A stretch of 64,000 bases of DNA from an uncultured Haliea sp. GTDB taxonomy: Bacteria > Pseudomonadota > Gammaproteobacteria > Pseudomonadales > Halieaceae. A program made the translations under genes and the position numbers. The notes under the pieces were generated by a model. It saw only the letters and a list, made by a program, of their open reading frames with translations, was not told the DNA's origin and did not search any database. The first letter of the stretch is position 1, and each line of letters starts with the position of its first letter. Location of the stretch: positions 24,409 through 88,408 of the forward strand of contig CAMYIZ010000004.1 of NCBI GenBank assembly GCA_947258585.1. Direction: 5' to 3'. Of this stretch, positions 39,507 through 49,611 are shown piece after piece.

Positions 39507-41261
39507 TCAGATCACCCAGTTGTGGGGCTGGTCCCGATGGCTCTCGTCCTCGACAGCCATCACGTGCTTGACCGCGTGGTGCTGGGACAGGAATACCTTG
39601 CCCGACAGCTCCTCCAGGAAGTGGGTGTGGCGCAACACATCCATCACCGGGCCCTTGACCTCCGACAGGTGCAGGGTGATGCCGCGGTCGCGCAGCTGGC
39701 TGTTGATGGATTCCAGGGCCTCCAGCGCGCTGAGATCAATCTCGTTGACGGCGGTACACATGAGGATCACGTGGCGCACATCCGGCCGCTCGTCCAGCAG
39801 GGTGTAGAGACGTGACTCGACGAAGCTGGCGTTGGCAAAGTACAGGCTTTCATCGATACGCAGGGAGAGGATATCGCTGCGGGTAATCACCTCGTGCCGG
39901 TCGACATTGCGGTAGTGCTCGGTGCCGGGAACTTCGCCCACCACTGCCATGTGCGGGCGCGAAGTCTTGTACAGGTGCAGCGCCAGCGAAGCCAGCACCC
40001 CACAGGCGACCCCGGTCTCCACGCCGAGACCGAGCGTAACGAAGATGGTGATCGCAACGGCCACGAAGTCAGAGAAGCCGTAGTCCCAGGTCCGCTTCAG
40101 AATGGAGAAATCCACCAGGGACAGCACGGCGACGATGATGGTCGCCGCCAGCGTGGCGTTCGGCAGGTAGGCGAGGTAGGGCGTGAAGAACACGGCCGAG
40201 AGCGCAATTCCCAGCGCGGTCAGGATACCCGCGGCCGGAGTCGCGGCACCGGCATCAAAATTCACGATCGAACGGGCGAAGCCGCCGGTGACCGGGTAGC
40301 CGCTGGAAAACGCGGCCGCCAGGTTGGAGGCCCCGAGACCGATCAACTCCTGATCAGGGACGATGCGCTGGCGGCGACGGGCGGCCAGCGTGTGCCCCAC
40401 CGATACCGACTCGACAAAACCGATAATGGAAATCAGCAGCGCCGACACCAGCAATTCGCGCCAGGCCGGATGCGCCAGCACCGGCAGGGAAAGCTCCGGC
40501 AAGCCGGCGGGAATATGCCCCACCAGTGATACACCGAGCGCGCCGAGATCCAGGTGGTAGGCCACCAGGCTGGTGCCGATAACGGCGAACACCGGGCCGG
40601 TTCGGGTCAGCATGCCGGCCCAGTAATCGGGAATGCCCAGCCGCAGCAGCAGCGGCTTCAGGCCACTGCGCACCCAGAGCAGGAACAGCAGGGTGCCGGC
40701 GCCGACCGCCAGGGTGGGCAGATGGGTGCCGGCGATGCCGTCCGCAAGGCTGGCCACAAGATGCAACAGATTATCCCCGTTGCCATTGATTCCGAGGACA
40801 TGGCGCAGCTGGCTGATTGCAATAATGACGCCCGACGCGGTGATAAACCCGGCGATGACCGGGTGCGACAAAAAACTGGCCAGGAACCCCATGCGCAGGA
40901 CGCCAAACAGCAGCAGCATGGCACCGGACATCAGGGACAACAGAATCGCCGCTTCGACATAGGCCATGGAACCGGCGTCGGCGATCTGCGCCACGGCAGA
41001 AGCGGTCATCAGTGACACCACCGCCACCGGCCCCACCGACAGCGATGTGCTGGTGCCGAAGATCGCGTAGGCCACCAGCGGCAACATGCTGGCATACAAG
41101 CCCATCTCCGGCGGCAGCCCCGCCAGCATTGCATAGGCCAGCGACTGCGGAATCAGCATGACGGTCACGATCAACGCCGCAAGGCTGTCGTCCATGAACG
41201 CGCCACGGTTGTAGCGTCGCCCCCAGTCCAGTATCGGCAGGTAGCGTCTCAGTCTGTGCAA
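39507..41261 (-). CDS. SulP-family anion (sulfate) transporter with STAS domain
   Basis: A 584-residue transporter with 10-14 helices in residues about 20-420. SulP hallmarks are MLIPQSLAYAMLAGLPPEMGLYAS, TSTSLSVGPVAVVSLM and SGYPVTGGFARSIVNFDAGAATPAAGI. The cytoplasmic STAS domain is C-terminal (ILSLRIDESLYFANASFVESRL, VILMCTAVNEIDLSALEAL). Last gene of the sulfide-oxidation operon, so export of sulfate or sulfite made from sulfide is the likely role (inference). TTG 41261 with GAGG upstream is preferred to TTG 41279, which overlaps the SQR gene. Confidence 0.88.
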   Translation of the reverse strand: MHRLRRYLPILDWGRRYNRGAFMDDSLAALIVTVMLIPQSLAYAMLAGLPPEMGLYASMLPLVAYAIFGTSTSLSVGPVAVVSLMTASAVAQIADAGSMAYVEAAILLSLMSGAMLLLFGVLRMGFLASFLSHPVIAGFITASGVIIAISQLRHVLGINGNGDNLLHLVASLADGIAGTHLPTLAVGAGTLLFLLWVRSGLKPLLLRLGIPDYWAGMLTRTGPVFAVIGTSLVAYHLDLGALGVSLVGHIPAGLPELSLPVLAHPAWRELLVSALLISIIGFVESVSVGHTLAARRRQRIVPDQELIGLGASNLAAAFSSGYPVTGGFARSIVNFDAGAATPAAGILTALGIALSAVFFTPYLAYLPNATLAATIIVAVLSLVDFSILKRTWDYGFSDFVAVAITIFVTLGLGVETGVACGVLASLALHLYKTSRPHMAVVGEVPGTEHYRNVDRHEVITRSDILSLRIDESLYFANASFVESRLYTLLDERPDVRHVILMCTAVNEIDLSALEALESINSQLRDRGITLHLSEVKGPVMDVLRHTHFLEELSGKVFLSQHHAVKHVMAVEDESHRDQPHNWVI

Positions 41262-41265
41262 ATAC

Positions 41266-42939
41266 TCAATCCTCGCCAATCACCGGACTTGCCAGCCACT
41301 CCTTGCCGCGCAACATGGCCTTCCAGTAAATGGAAGGCAGCATGCGCTCCTTCAAAAACCAGGCCGCACGACTGGGCCGGGTACCGTCCAGAAGCCAGCG
41401 CGGCATGCTCGGCAACAGCTTACCACCGTAACCGAACTCGGCGAGTACGATTTTGCCACGCTCAACTGTCAGCGGACAGGAACCGTAACCATTGTAGTGC
41501 GCTACGCCTCGCACCCGCCCCATGTCGGCCAGCAGGTTGTTGGCCACCACCGGTGCCTGCATCCTCGCAGCCGCGGCCGTCTTGGCATTGGGCGCATTCA
41601 TCACATCGCCCAGAGCCCAGATATTCTCGAAGTGCTTGTGGCGCAGCGTGGTCTGGTCAACGTCAACCCAACCGTTTTCATCCACCAGCGGGCTGGCGCG
41701 AATGAAGTCCGGGGCTGTCTGGGGCGGGACGACGTGCAGCAGATCGAACTCGCGGGATACCCGGCCCACCTTGCCATCCGCATCCGTGTGCTCGAACCAG
41801 GCTGTACGCTGTTCGCCGTCCACCGCCACCAGCCGCTGGTTGAAGTTGAGATTGACGCCATAGGCCTCGACATACTCCATCAGCGCCGGCACGTAATCCT
41901 GTACACCGAACAGCACGGCTCCCGCGTTGTGGAACTCGATCTCAATGCTGTCCAGGCAGTGTTCCCGACGCCAGTGATCGGCGGACAGGTACATCGCCTT
42001 CTGCGGTGCCCCGGCGCACTTGATCGGCATCGGCGGCTGGGTAAACAGGGCACGCCCGCTGCGGAGACTGCGCACCAGCTGCCAAGTATAGGGTGCGAGA
42101 TCAAAGCGGTAATTGGAAGTGACGCCATTGCGCCCGAGGGTATCCGCGAGGCCTTCAATCGCATCCCAATTGAGTTTGATCCCCGCCGCCACCACCAGGC
42201 GCTGATAGCGCAGGATACGGCAGCCCTCCAGAATCACCGAATGTCTCGCCGGGTCAAAGGCGGCTACCGCGGCCTTGACCCAGTCGACCCCCTTCGGGAT
42301 CAGTGACGCCATGGTTTTCGCGGTCTGCGCTGGACGGAAGATCCCCGCACCGACAAAGGTCCAGCCGGGCTGGTAGTAGTGTATATCTGCCGGGTCGACA
42401 ATCGCCACCTTGAGGCTCTTGTCCCGCGCCAGCAGGCTGGAGGCCACCGCGATTCCGCCGGCTCCGCCTCCCACGACCACCACATCGTATTCCGCCAGCA
42501 CCAGGCCACCGTCCTTGACCCCGGTGCCTGCGATGCGCGCGGCAACACCACTCATGTCGTACCCCGCCTCCCTGGCCCGGCGAACAATGTCACCCAGGCC
42601 CGGACCCGCGCTACCGCGCGACAGGGCCCAGAGCGTGGTGGAGCGCATCCCGGTGCGACAGAAAGCATGTACCGGCCCGCTAATGGCCTCCAGCAGGCGG
42701 CCAAACTCGGCGACCTCCGCATCGCGCACATTGCCGGCAGTTACCGGCAGATAGTGGGTCTCGATGCCCGCGGCCTCCGCTTCACGCTTGAGCTCGGCAA
42801 ACGCAGGCTGGTCGGCGCCTTCGCCGTCGGGCCGGTTGCAGAGGATATGCCGGACGCCACGCGCGGCCAGGACCGGAATGTCGTCGCTGCCAATCTGGCC
42901 GGATACTGTCAGGCCGTCGTCTAGTACTTTGATCTGCAT
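41266..42939 (-). CDS. DUF442 phosphatase-like domain fused to sulfide:quinone oxidoreductase
   Basis: A 557-residue fusion. Residues 1-110 are a DUF442/tyrosine-phosphatase-like module with HAFCRTGMRST (C94). Residues about 150-557 are an SQR-type FAD oxidoreductase: FAD motif DVVVVGGGAGGIAVASSLL, redox Cys in KCAGAPQKAMYLS, a second in GSCPLTVERGKIVLAEFGYGG, and a C-terminal amphipathic tail. It oxidises sulfide to sulfane sulfur and reduces quinone at the inner membrane. The ATG at 42939 has GGAG 5 bases upstream. It follows the persulfide dioxygenase gene. Confidence 0.93.
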   Translation of the reverse strand: MQIKVLDDGLTVSGQIGSDDIPVLAARGVRHILCNRPDGEGADQPAFAELKREAEAAGIETHYLPVTAGNVRDAEVAEFGRLLEAISGPVHAFCRTGMRSTTLWALSRGSAGPGLGDIVRRAREAGYDMSGVAARIAGTGVKDGGLVLAEYDVVVVGGGAGGIAVASSLLARDKSLKVAIVDPADIHYYQPGWTFVGAGIFRPAQTAKTMASLIPKGVDWVKAAVAAFDPARHSVILEGCRILRYQRLVVAAGIKLNWDAIEGLADTLGRNGVTSNYRFDLAPYTWQLVRSLRSGRALFTQPPMPIKCAGAPQKAMYLSADHWRREHCLDSIEIEFHNAGAVLFGVQDYVPALMEYVEAYGVNLNFNQRLVAVDGEQRTAWFEHTDADGKVGRVSREFDLLHVVPPQTAPDFIRASPLVDENGWVDVDQTTLRHKHFENIWALGDVMNAPNAKTAAAARMQAPVVANNLLADMGRVRGVAHYNGYGSCPLTVERGKIVLAEFGYGGKLLPSMPRWLLDGTRPSRAAWFLKERMLPSIYWKAMLRGKEWLASPVIGED

Positions 42940-42984
42940 GTGATCTCCCACTGGTTGGCAAGGCCGGGACAGGGCATCCCGGTC

Positions 42985-43881
42985 TCAAAGCAGATTGATG
43001 GGTAGCTTCAGGTACACCGTGCCATTGCTGTCCGCGTCGGGCAGGTGACCGGCGCGCATGTTGACCTGCAGTGAGGGCAGGATAAGCCTGGGCATGCCCA
43101 GCGTGGCGTCCCGGGCCTCGCGCATGGCCACAAAATCGTCTTCCGTAATACCCTCGTGAACATGGATATTGGCCGCGCGCTCCGCAGCCACTGTGGTTTG
43201 ATATTCCACCTCACGACCGTTGGGCATGTAGTCGTGGCACATGAACAGGCGGGCCTCCCCCGGGAGGCTGAGAACACGGTGGATGGAGCGATACAGCACC
43301 CGCGCATCACCACCGGGAAAATCCGCCCGCGCGGTGCCGCCATCGGGCATGAACAGGGTGTCGCCGACAAAGACCGCGTCCCCCATGACGTGGCTCATAC
43401 AAGCGGGCGTATGACCGGGCGTGTGCAGGGCGTGGCACTGCATGCCACCCACCTGGTAGCTGTCACCGTCAGTGAACAGCTGGTCAAACTGGGAACCATT
43501 CCGGGCAAAGTCGGTACCGGCATTGAATACCTTGCCAAAGACTTCCTGCACGGTCGTGATCTGTTCGCCGATGCCGATCCTGCCCCCCAGAGCATCTTGA
43601 ATATAGGGGGCTGCAGACAGGTGATCGGCGTGCACGTGGGTCTCGATAATCCACACCAGCTGCAGCGTGTGCTGGCGGATATAGTCGATGATCTTGTCGG
43701 CACCGTCGGTACTGAGGCGACCGGCGGCGTAGTCGATATCCAGAACCGAATCCACTACCGCACAGGCTCTGGAACCCGGGTCGCGTACGACATAGGAAAA
43801 CGTGTTGGTGTCCTCATCAAAGAACGGCACCACTTCGGGCTTGCAACTGAGATCCATCTCCCAGGTGTTTCTCGCTTGCAT
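42985..43881 (-). CDS. Persulfide dioxygenase-type metallo-beta-lactamase protein (Blh-like)
   Basis: A 298-residue MBL-fold enzyme. The metal ligands are THVHADHLSA (H82, H84, D86, H87), a His in LHTPGHTPACMS, and the Asp in VFVGDTLFMPDGG. The ending RLILPSLQVNMRAGHLP is typical of the Blh/persulfide-dioxygenase group that oxidises glutathione persulfide to sulfite. Such enzymes are coupled to SQR, which is the next gene here. The ATG follows GAGGAG. The operon order cioA-cioB-pdo-sqr-sulP supports sulfide detoxification. Confidence 0.93.
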   Translation of the reverse strand: MQARNTWEMDLSCKPEVVPFFDEDTNTFSYVVRDPGSRACAVVDSVLDIDYAAGRLSTDGADKIIDYIRQHTLQLVWIIETHVHADHLSAAPYIQDALGGRIGIGEQITTVQEVFGKVFNAGTDFARNGSQFDQLFTDGDSYQVGGMQCHALHTPGHTPACMSHVMGDAVFVGDTLFMPDGGTARADFPGGDARVLYRSIHRVLSLPGEARLFMCHDYMPNGREVEYQTTVAAERAANIHVHEGITEDDFVAMREARDATLGMPRLILPSLQVNMRAGHLPDADSNGTVYLKLPINLL

Positions 43882-43922
43882 AACAGTCTCCTCACTCAGG
43901 GGAAAAGCAGTGTCTTGCGCAC

Positions 43923-44915
43923 TCAGTCATAGGAGAGCGCGGTGGCCCTGCCGTGGAACACACGGTAGACATACACGGTATAGAAAAGGATCACGGGCAG
44001 TGTGATCACGATGCCAACCAGGGTGAACAACAGCGAATCAACTGACGCGGCCGACTCCCAGATGTCCAGCCGGCCGATAATCACGTCCGGGAACACGCTG
44101 TAGGCAAGACCCAGGGTCGCCAGCAGGCAGATAAGTACCATCGCTGCAAACAGCGCCCAGCCAAGGCCCTCCCGCAACAGGCGCGGATGGGCGAGCAGGT
44201 AGAAAACGAGCACCAGGCATATCGCCGTCGCGAGCGGAATCGGCGCCAGCAGCAGCATGTTGGGCAGGCTGAACCAGCGCGCCGCGATCGCGCTGCTGAC
44301 CAGCGGAGTGGCAATGCTGACCAGCAGCAGGCCGGCGGCCATTGGCCAGACCACGAATCGCGCCCAGCGGATGGCCTTTCCCAGCAGCGCACCCTCTGTC
44401 TTCATCAGGAGCCAGCCACAGCCCAGCAGCAGGTACAGCGCGGGCAGCGCCACGGCAATCAACGCGGAGAACAACAAACCAACGGTGCCGCCCTGCAAGC
44501 CTGTGACCCAGGCGCCCAGCATCCAGCCCTGGCAGACTGATGCCAGCACCGAACCCACAAAGAAGGCGTTGTTCCACAGGCCCTTGCGGTGGTCGCCGGC
44601 CTTCACCCGCAAATCAAAAGCCACGCCGCGCAGGATCAGCCCCATGAGCATCAGCGTGACCGGGATATAGAGCTGGCTCAGGATAATGCCGTGGGCCAGC
44701 GGGAAGGCTATCAGCAGCACTCCCACACCCAACACGATCCAGGTTTCGTTGGCGTCCCAGAAGGGCCCGATCGAAGCGACCATCATGTCCTTCTCATCGG
44801 CCTCGGCCAGTGGCAGCAGCATCCCGACACCCAGGTCATAGCCATCCAGGATCACGTAGACCAGCAACGCAAATCCCATGATCATCATGTAGACAACGGG
44901 CAACCAGTATTCCAT
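43923..44915 (-). CDS. cydB: Cytochrome bd-type quinol oxidase subunit II
   Basis: A 330-residue membrane protein with about eight helices. The N-terminus MEYWLPVVYMMIMGFALLVYVILDGYDLGVGMLLP and NETWIVLGVGVLLIAFPLAHG are diagnostic of CydB. Together with the upstream CydA it forms a quinol oxidase that reduces O2 without proton pumping. The ATG at 44915 has AGGAG 7 bases upstream and lies 2 bases after the cydA stop; the nominal GTG at 44921 is less likely. Bd oxidases tolerate sulfide and cyanide, which fits the sulfide operon. Confidence 0.95.
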   Translation of the reverse strand: MEYWLPVVYMMIMGFALLVYVILDGYDLGVGMLLPLAEADEKDMMVASIGPFWDANETWIVLGVGVLLIAFPLAHGIILSQLYIPVTLMLMGLILRGVAFDLRVKAGDHRKGLWNNAFFVGSVLASVCQGWMLGAWVTGLQGGTVGLLFSALIAVALPALYLLLGCGWLLMKTEGALLGKAIRWARFVVWPMAAGLLLVSIATPLVSSAIAARWFSLPNMLLLAPIPLATAICLVLVFYLLAHPRLLREGLGWALFAAMVLICLLATLGLAYSVFPDVIIGRLDIWESAASVDSLLFTLVGIVITLPVILFYTVYVYRVFHGRATALSYD

Positions 44916-44917
44916 GT

Positions 44918-46270
44918 TCACGCTCCTGACATCGCGTTGGGGTAAGGATCAGGCGAGCGCTCGCCCAGCGATGCCGCCGGCTTCAAAGCCAAGTGACGAA
45001 GAGCGCCGATGTAGGCCGCCAGCAACAGCAGGTACAGGAGCACATAGCCAAACAGCGTCGTGGCCACAGTCGCCGGCGGGTGATCGGCGGCGACATCCGC
45101 GACCCTCAGCACCCCCTGCACAATCCAGGGCTGGCGACCGATCTCGGAGACATACCACCCGGCGAGGACGGCAACCCAGCCAGAGAATGTCATCCAGGAG
45201 AGAGCCAGCAGCAGCGCCGGCGCGGGTGCACGCCCGGCGCGGGTTTGCCAGGCTCCCCACCAGGACACCAACAACATCAGCGTGCCGATACCGAGCATTA
45301 CGCGGAAGGACCAGAACACCGCGGCAACTGGCGGGTGCTCACCGGGAAACTCGTTGAGGCCGCGCACCTCGCCCTGGGCATCGTGGGTGAGAATCAGGCT
45401 CGCGGCATAGGGAATTTCCACTGCCAATCTGTTCCGGCGTGCCTCCTCATCCGGCCATGCAACGAGGGTAAAGGGGACCCCTCGCTGCGTTTCCCACACC
45501 GCTTCCATGGCCGCCACCTTGGCCGGCTGGTGCTCCAGCGTATTGAGGCCGTGGAGATCACCGGTGAACACCTGCAGGGGCGCCGCGACCGCAGCCAGCA
45601 GCAGGCCCGTACGCAACACCTTGATCGTTCCCGGCCCCCCCACGCCGGAGCGCAGGCGCCAGGCACTCACGCCCGCGACAAGGAAGGCACAGGTCAGGAA
45701 AGACGCCAGCAGCATATGCACAAGCCGATAGGGAAACGAAGGATTGAAAATGACGGCCCGCCAGCTCTCCACCATCACCACACCGTTCTCCAGCCGGTAG
45801 CCGGCGGGAGTCTGCATCCAGGAGTTCAGGCTCAGAATCCAGAACGCGGACAAGGTGGTGCCGACCGCCACCAGCAGCGTCGCCGTCAGGTGCATGCGCG
45901 GCGAAACCCGGTCGCGCCCGAACAACATGATGCCGAGGAAGGATGCTTCGAGGAAAAAGGCGCTCAATACCTCGTAACCCAGCAGCGGTCCGGCGACATT
46001 GCCGGCCTTCTCCATGAAACCCGGCCAGTTGGTGCCGAACTGAAAACTCATGGTGATACCCGATACGACACCCATGGCAAAGGTGAGCGCGAATATCTTC
46101 ACCCAGTAGGCATAGGCCTGGTCCCAGACCCGCTGCCCACTGCGCAGGCCGCGCCAGCGAAAGTACAGCAGCATCCACGCCAGGCCCATGGAGATGGCCG
46201 GGAACAGGATATGAAAGCTGATATTGGCCGCAAACTGTATTCGCGCCAGTAACACAGGGTCGTCAAGCAT
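44918..46270 (-). CDS. cydA: Cytochrome bd-type quinol oxidase subunit I (cyanide-insensitive type)
   Basis: A 450-residue membrane protein with about nine helices. RIQFAANISFHILFPAIS places the heme b595 His at residue 20. GVVSGITMSFQFGTNWPGFM and WYVSEIGRQPWIVQGVLR are conserved CydA motifs. The Q-loop is short, as in CioA rather than E. coli CydA, so cioA would also be a proper name. It accepts electrons from quinol made by SQR. First gene of the operon, with the sigma-54 promoter at 46337-46352 upstream. Confidence 0.94.
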   Translation of the reverse strand: MLDDPVLLARIQFAANISFHILFPAISMGLAWMLLYFRWRGLRSGQRVWDQAYAYWVKIFALTFAMGVVSGITMSFQFGTNWPGFMEKAGNVAGPLLGYEVLSAFFLEASFLGIMLFGRDRVSPRMHLTATLLVAVGTTLSAFWILSLNSWMQTPAGYRLENGVVMVESWRAVIFNPSFPYRLVHMLLASFLTCAFLVAGVSAWRLRSGVGGPGTIKVLRTGLLLAAVAAPLQVFTGDLHGLNTLEHQPAKVAAMEAVWETQRGVPFTLVAWPDEEARRNRLAVEIPYAASLILTHDAQGEVRGLNEFPGEHPPVAAVFWSFRVMLGIGTLMLLVSWWGAWQTRAGRAPAPALLLALSWMTFSGWVAVLAGWYVSEIGRQPWIVQGVLRVADVAADHPPATVATTLFGYVLLYLLLLAAYIGALRHLALKPAASLGERSPDPYPNAMSGA

Positions 46271-46336
46271 CGGTATCTCCGGATACAGGTCTGGCTGATG
46301 CGCTCCTTGTCAGAGCGAGCCTCTGCCCAAGGACTT

Positions 46337-46352
46337 AGCAAGCCCTGTGCCA
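46337..46352 (-). promoter_or_regulatory. Sigma-54 (-24/-12) promoter of the sulfide operon
   Basis: On the minus strand TGGCACAGGGCTTGCT fits the RpoN consensus TGGCACG-N4-TTGCW with one mismatch, directed at cydA 67-82 bases downstream. The divergent gene is a sigma-54 activator, so the match is supported twice. A possible upstream activator site, CCGC-ACA-GCGG at 46364-46374, is too short to claim. Confidence 0.85.
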
Positions 46353-46493
46353 GCAAACACAGACCGCACAGCGGACCTGTATCTATCTGTTTTATATGAT
46401 TTTTTTCAGATTCACCCCGGAGGCGCCTGGCAATGGGGCTGGCCAGCTCCCGCCTCCTGTGCCATATTTGACAAAACTCTTGCCAGTTACGAC

Positions 46494-47834
46494 ATGTCAC
46501 AGATCATCTCCACCGACGCCGACCCGCGCCTGGCCCACATGCTGGAAGGGCACGACTGCCCCGCCATACTGGTCGACGCCGACTACCGGATACTCGCAGC
46601 CAACGATATCTACCGCGACAGCTTTGGCGATATTCCCGCAGACAGCGGCGCGCACTGCTACCAGGTATCCCATGGCTACAGCGTCCCCTGCGACCAGGCC
46701 GGGGAGAGCTGCCCCCTCGCCGAGGCCCGCGAAAGCGGGCGCAAGGAGCGCGTCCTCCACGTCCACCTCACGGCAACCGGTCGCCAGCATGTCGATGTGG
46801 AAATACTGCCCATCCACGACGACAAAGGCGAACTGCTGTACTTTGTCGAACTGCTGAAACCGGTGCATATCGCCAGCGCCGAGCTGAGCACGCAGCAGAT
46901 GGTAGGGCGCAGCCCCGCCTTCAACGCGCTGGTCAACCAGCTAAATCTGGTGGCGCGCCATGACACTTCGGTGTTGCTGCTGGGCGAATCGGGCACCGGC
47001 AAGGAGCTCGCCGCCCAGGCCATCCACTGCGCCAGCGAGCGCGGGGACCAGCCCCTGGTCACGGTGGAATGTGCCGGCCTCTCCGAAACCCTGTTCGAGA
47101 GCGAGCTGTTCGGCCACACCAAGGGCGCCTTCACCGGCGCCTCCCAGAACAAGCCCGGTCTGCTCGAAGCGGCCCACCGGGGCACCCTGTTCCTGGACGA
47201 GATCGGCGATGTGCCACTGGGAATGCAGGTGAAACTGCTGCGCCTGCTGGAAACGGGCAGCTACCGTGCGGTGGGCAGTACGCAGCTGCGCAGCGCCGAG
47301 TTTCGCCTGATCTGCGCCACCCACAAGGATCTGCCGGGGATGGTGCAAAGGGGTGATTTCCGCCGCGATCTGTACTACCGGATCAACGCCTTCCCGATCC
47401 ACCTGCCCTCCCTGCGGGAGCGGCGAGAGGACCTGCCGCTGCTGGCCCGGTCCATTCTCGGCAAACTGGCGGGGGAGCAGCGTTTTCACCTGACCGACTC
47501 GGCTATACGACGCCTCAACCGGGAAAGCTTTCCCGGGAATATACGCGAGCTGCGCAATATCCTGGAGCGAGCCATCATCTACGCCGACAGCAACGTCATT
47601 GATGCCCGCATCATCGAGCGCTGCCTCGCGGTGCCGGCGCTGGCGCCAGTGCCCGATGCCGCGCCCACTCGCGATGGGGCTGCGGAATGGACCGACCTCA
47701 GGACCCTGGAACAGCAATACCTGCGGGACCTGCTGCGCCATTGCGGCGGCGACAAGCACAAGGCTGCCGCTATAGCCGGTATCAGCCTGCGATCACTCTA
47801 CCGCAAGCTCGGTGCCGACAATGTGAATGACTGA
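46494..47834 (+). CDS. fisR: FisR-type sigma-54-dependent sulfide/sulfane-sulfur sensor-activator
   Basis: A 446-residue NtrC-family activator. The N-terminal PAS-like domain (about 20-125) has C55, C66 and C73 in HCYQVSHGYSVPCDQAGESC, the same 11/7 spacing as the sulfane-sulfur-sensing cysteines known in Cupriavidus FisR. The AAA+ domain has GESGTGKE (164-171), GAFTGA (211-216) for sigma-54 contact and GTLFLDEIGD. A Fis-type HTH (KHKAAAIAGISLRSLYRKL) closes it. It is divergent from the bd oxidase/PDO/SQR operon and surely regulates it. The ATG at 46494 matches family N-termini; the upstream extension is non-coding. Confidence 0.9.
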   Translation: MSQIISTDADPRLAHMLEGHDCPAILVDADYRILAANDIYRDSFGDIPADSGAHCYQVSHGYSVPCDQAGESCPLAEARESGRKERVLHVHLTATGRQHVDVEILPIHDDKGELLYFVELLKPVHIASAELSTQQMVGRSPAFNALVNQLNLVARHDTSVLLLGESGTGKELAAQAIHCASERGDQPLVTVECAGLSETLFESELFGHTKGAFTGASQNKPGLLEAAHRGTLFLDEIGDVPLGMQVKLLRLLETGSYRAVGSTQLRSAEFRLICATHKDLPGMVQRGDFRRDLYYRINAFPIHLPSLRERREDLPLLARSILGKLAGEQRFHLTDSAIRRLNRESFPGNIRELRNILERAIIYADSNVIDARIIERCLAVPALAPVPDAAPTRDGAAEWTDLRTLEQQYLRDLLRHCGGDKHKAAAIAGISLRSLYRKLGADNVND

Positions 47835-47928
47835 CAGGCACAAGCGCCGAACTGATGCTATTGTGAAACTTGCTCCCTGCGCACCGGACCGGGTCCAGGG
47901 CATGACCACGCGACAGGGGGAAACAACC

Positions 47929-49569
<1,641 letters not shown>

Positions 49570-49611
49570 GCCCTTCACCCGGCGGCTACAGCAGCCTGTA
49601 GTCGTCTTCTT

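Noticed and set aside
46364..46374. CCGC-ACA-GCGG as the FisR binding site
   Set aside because: Too short and GC-rich to separate from chance; no second copy seen.
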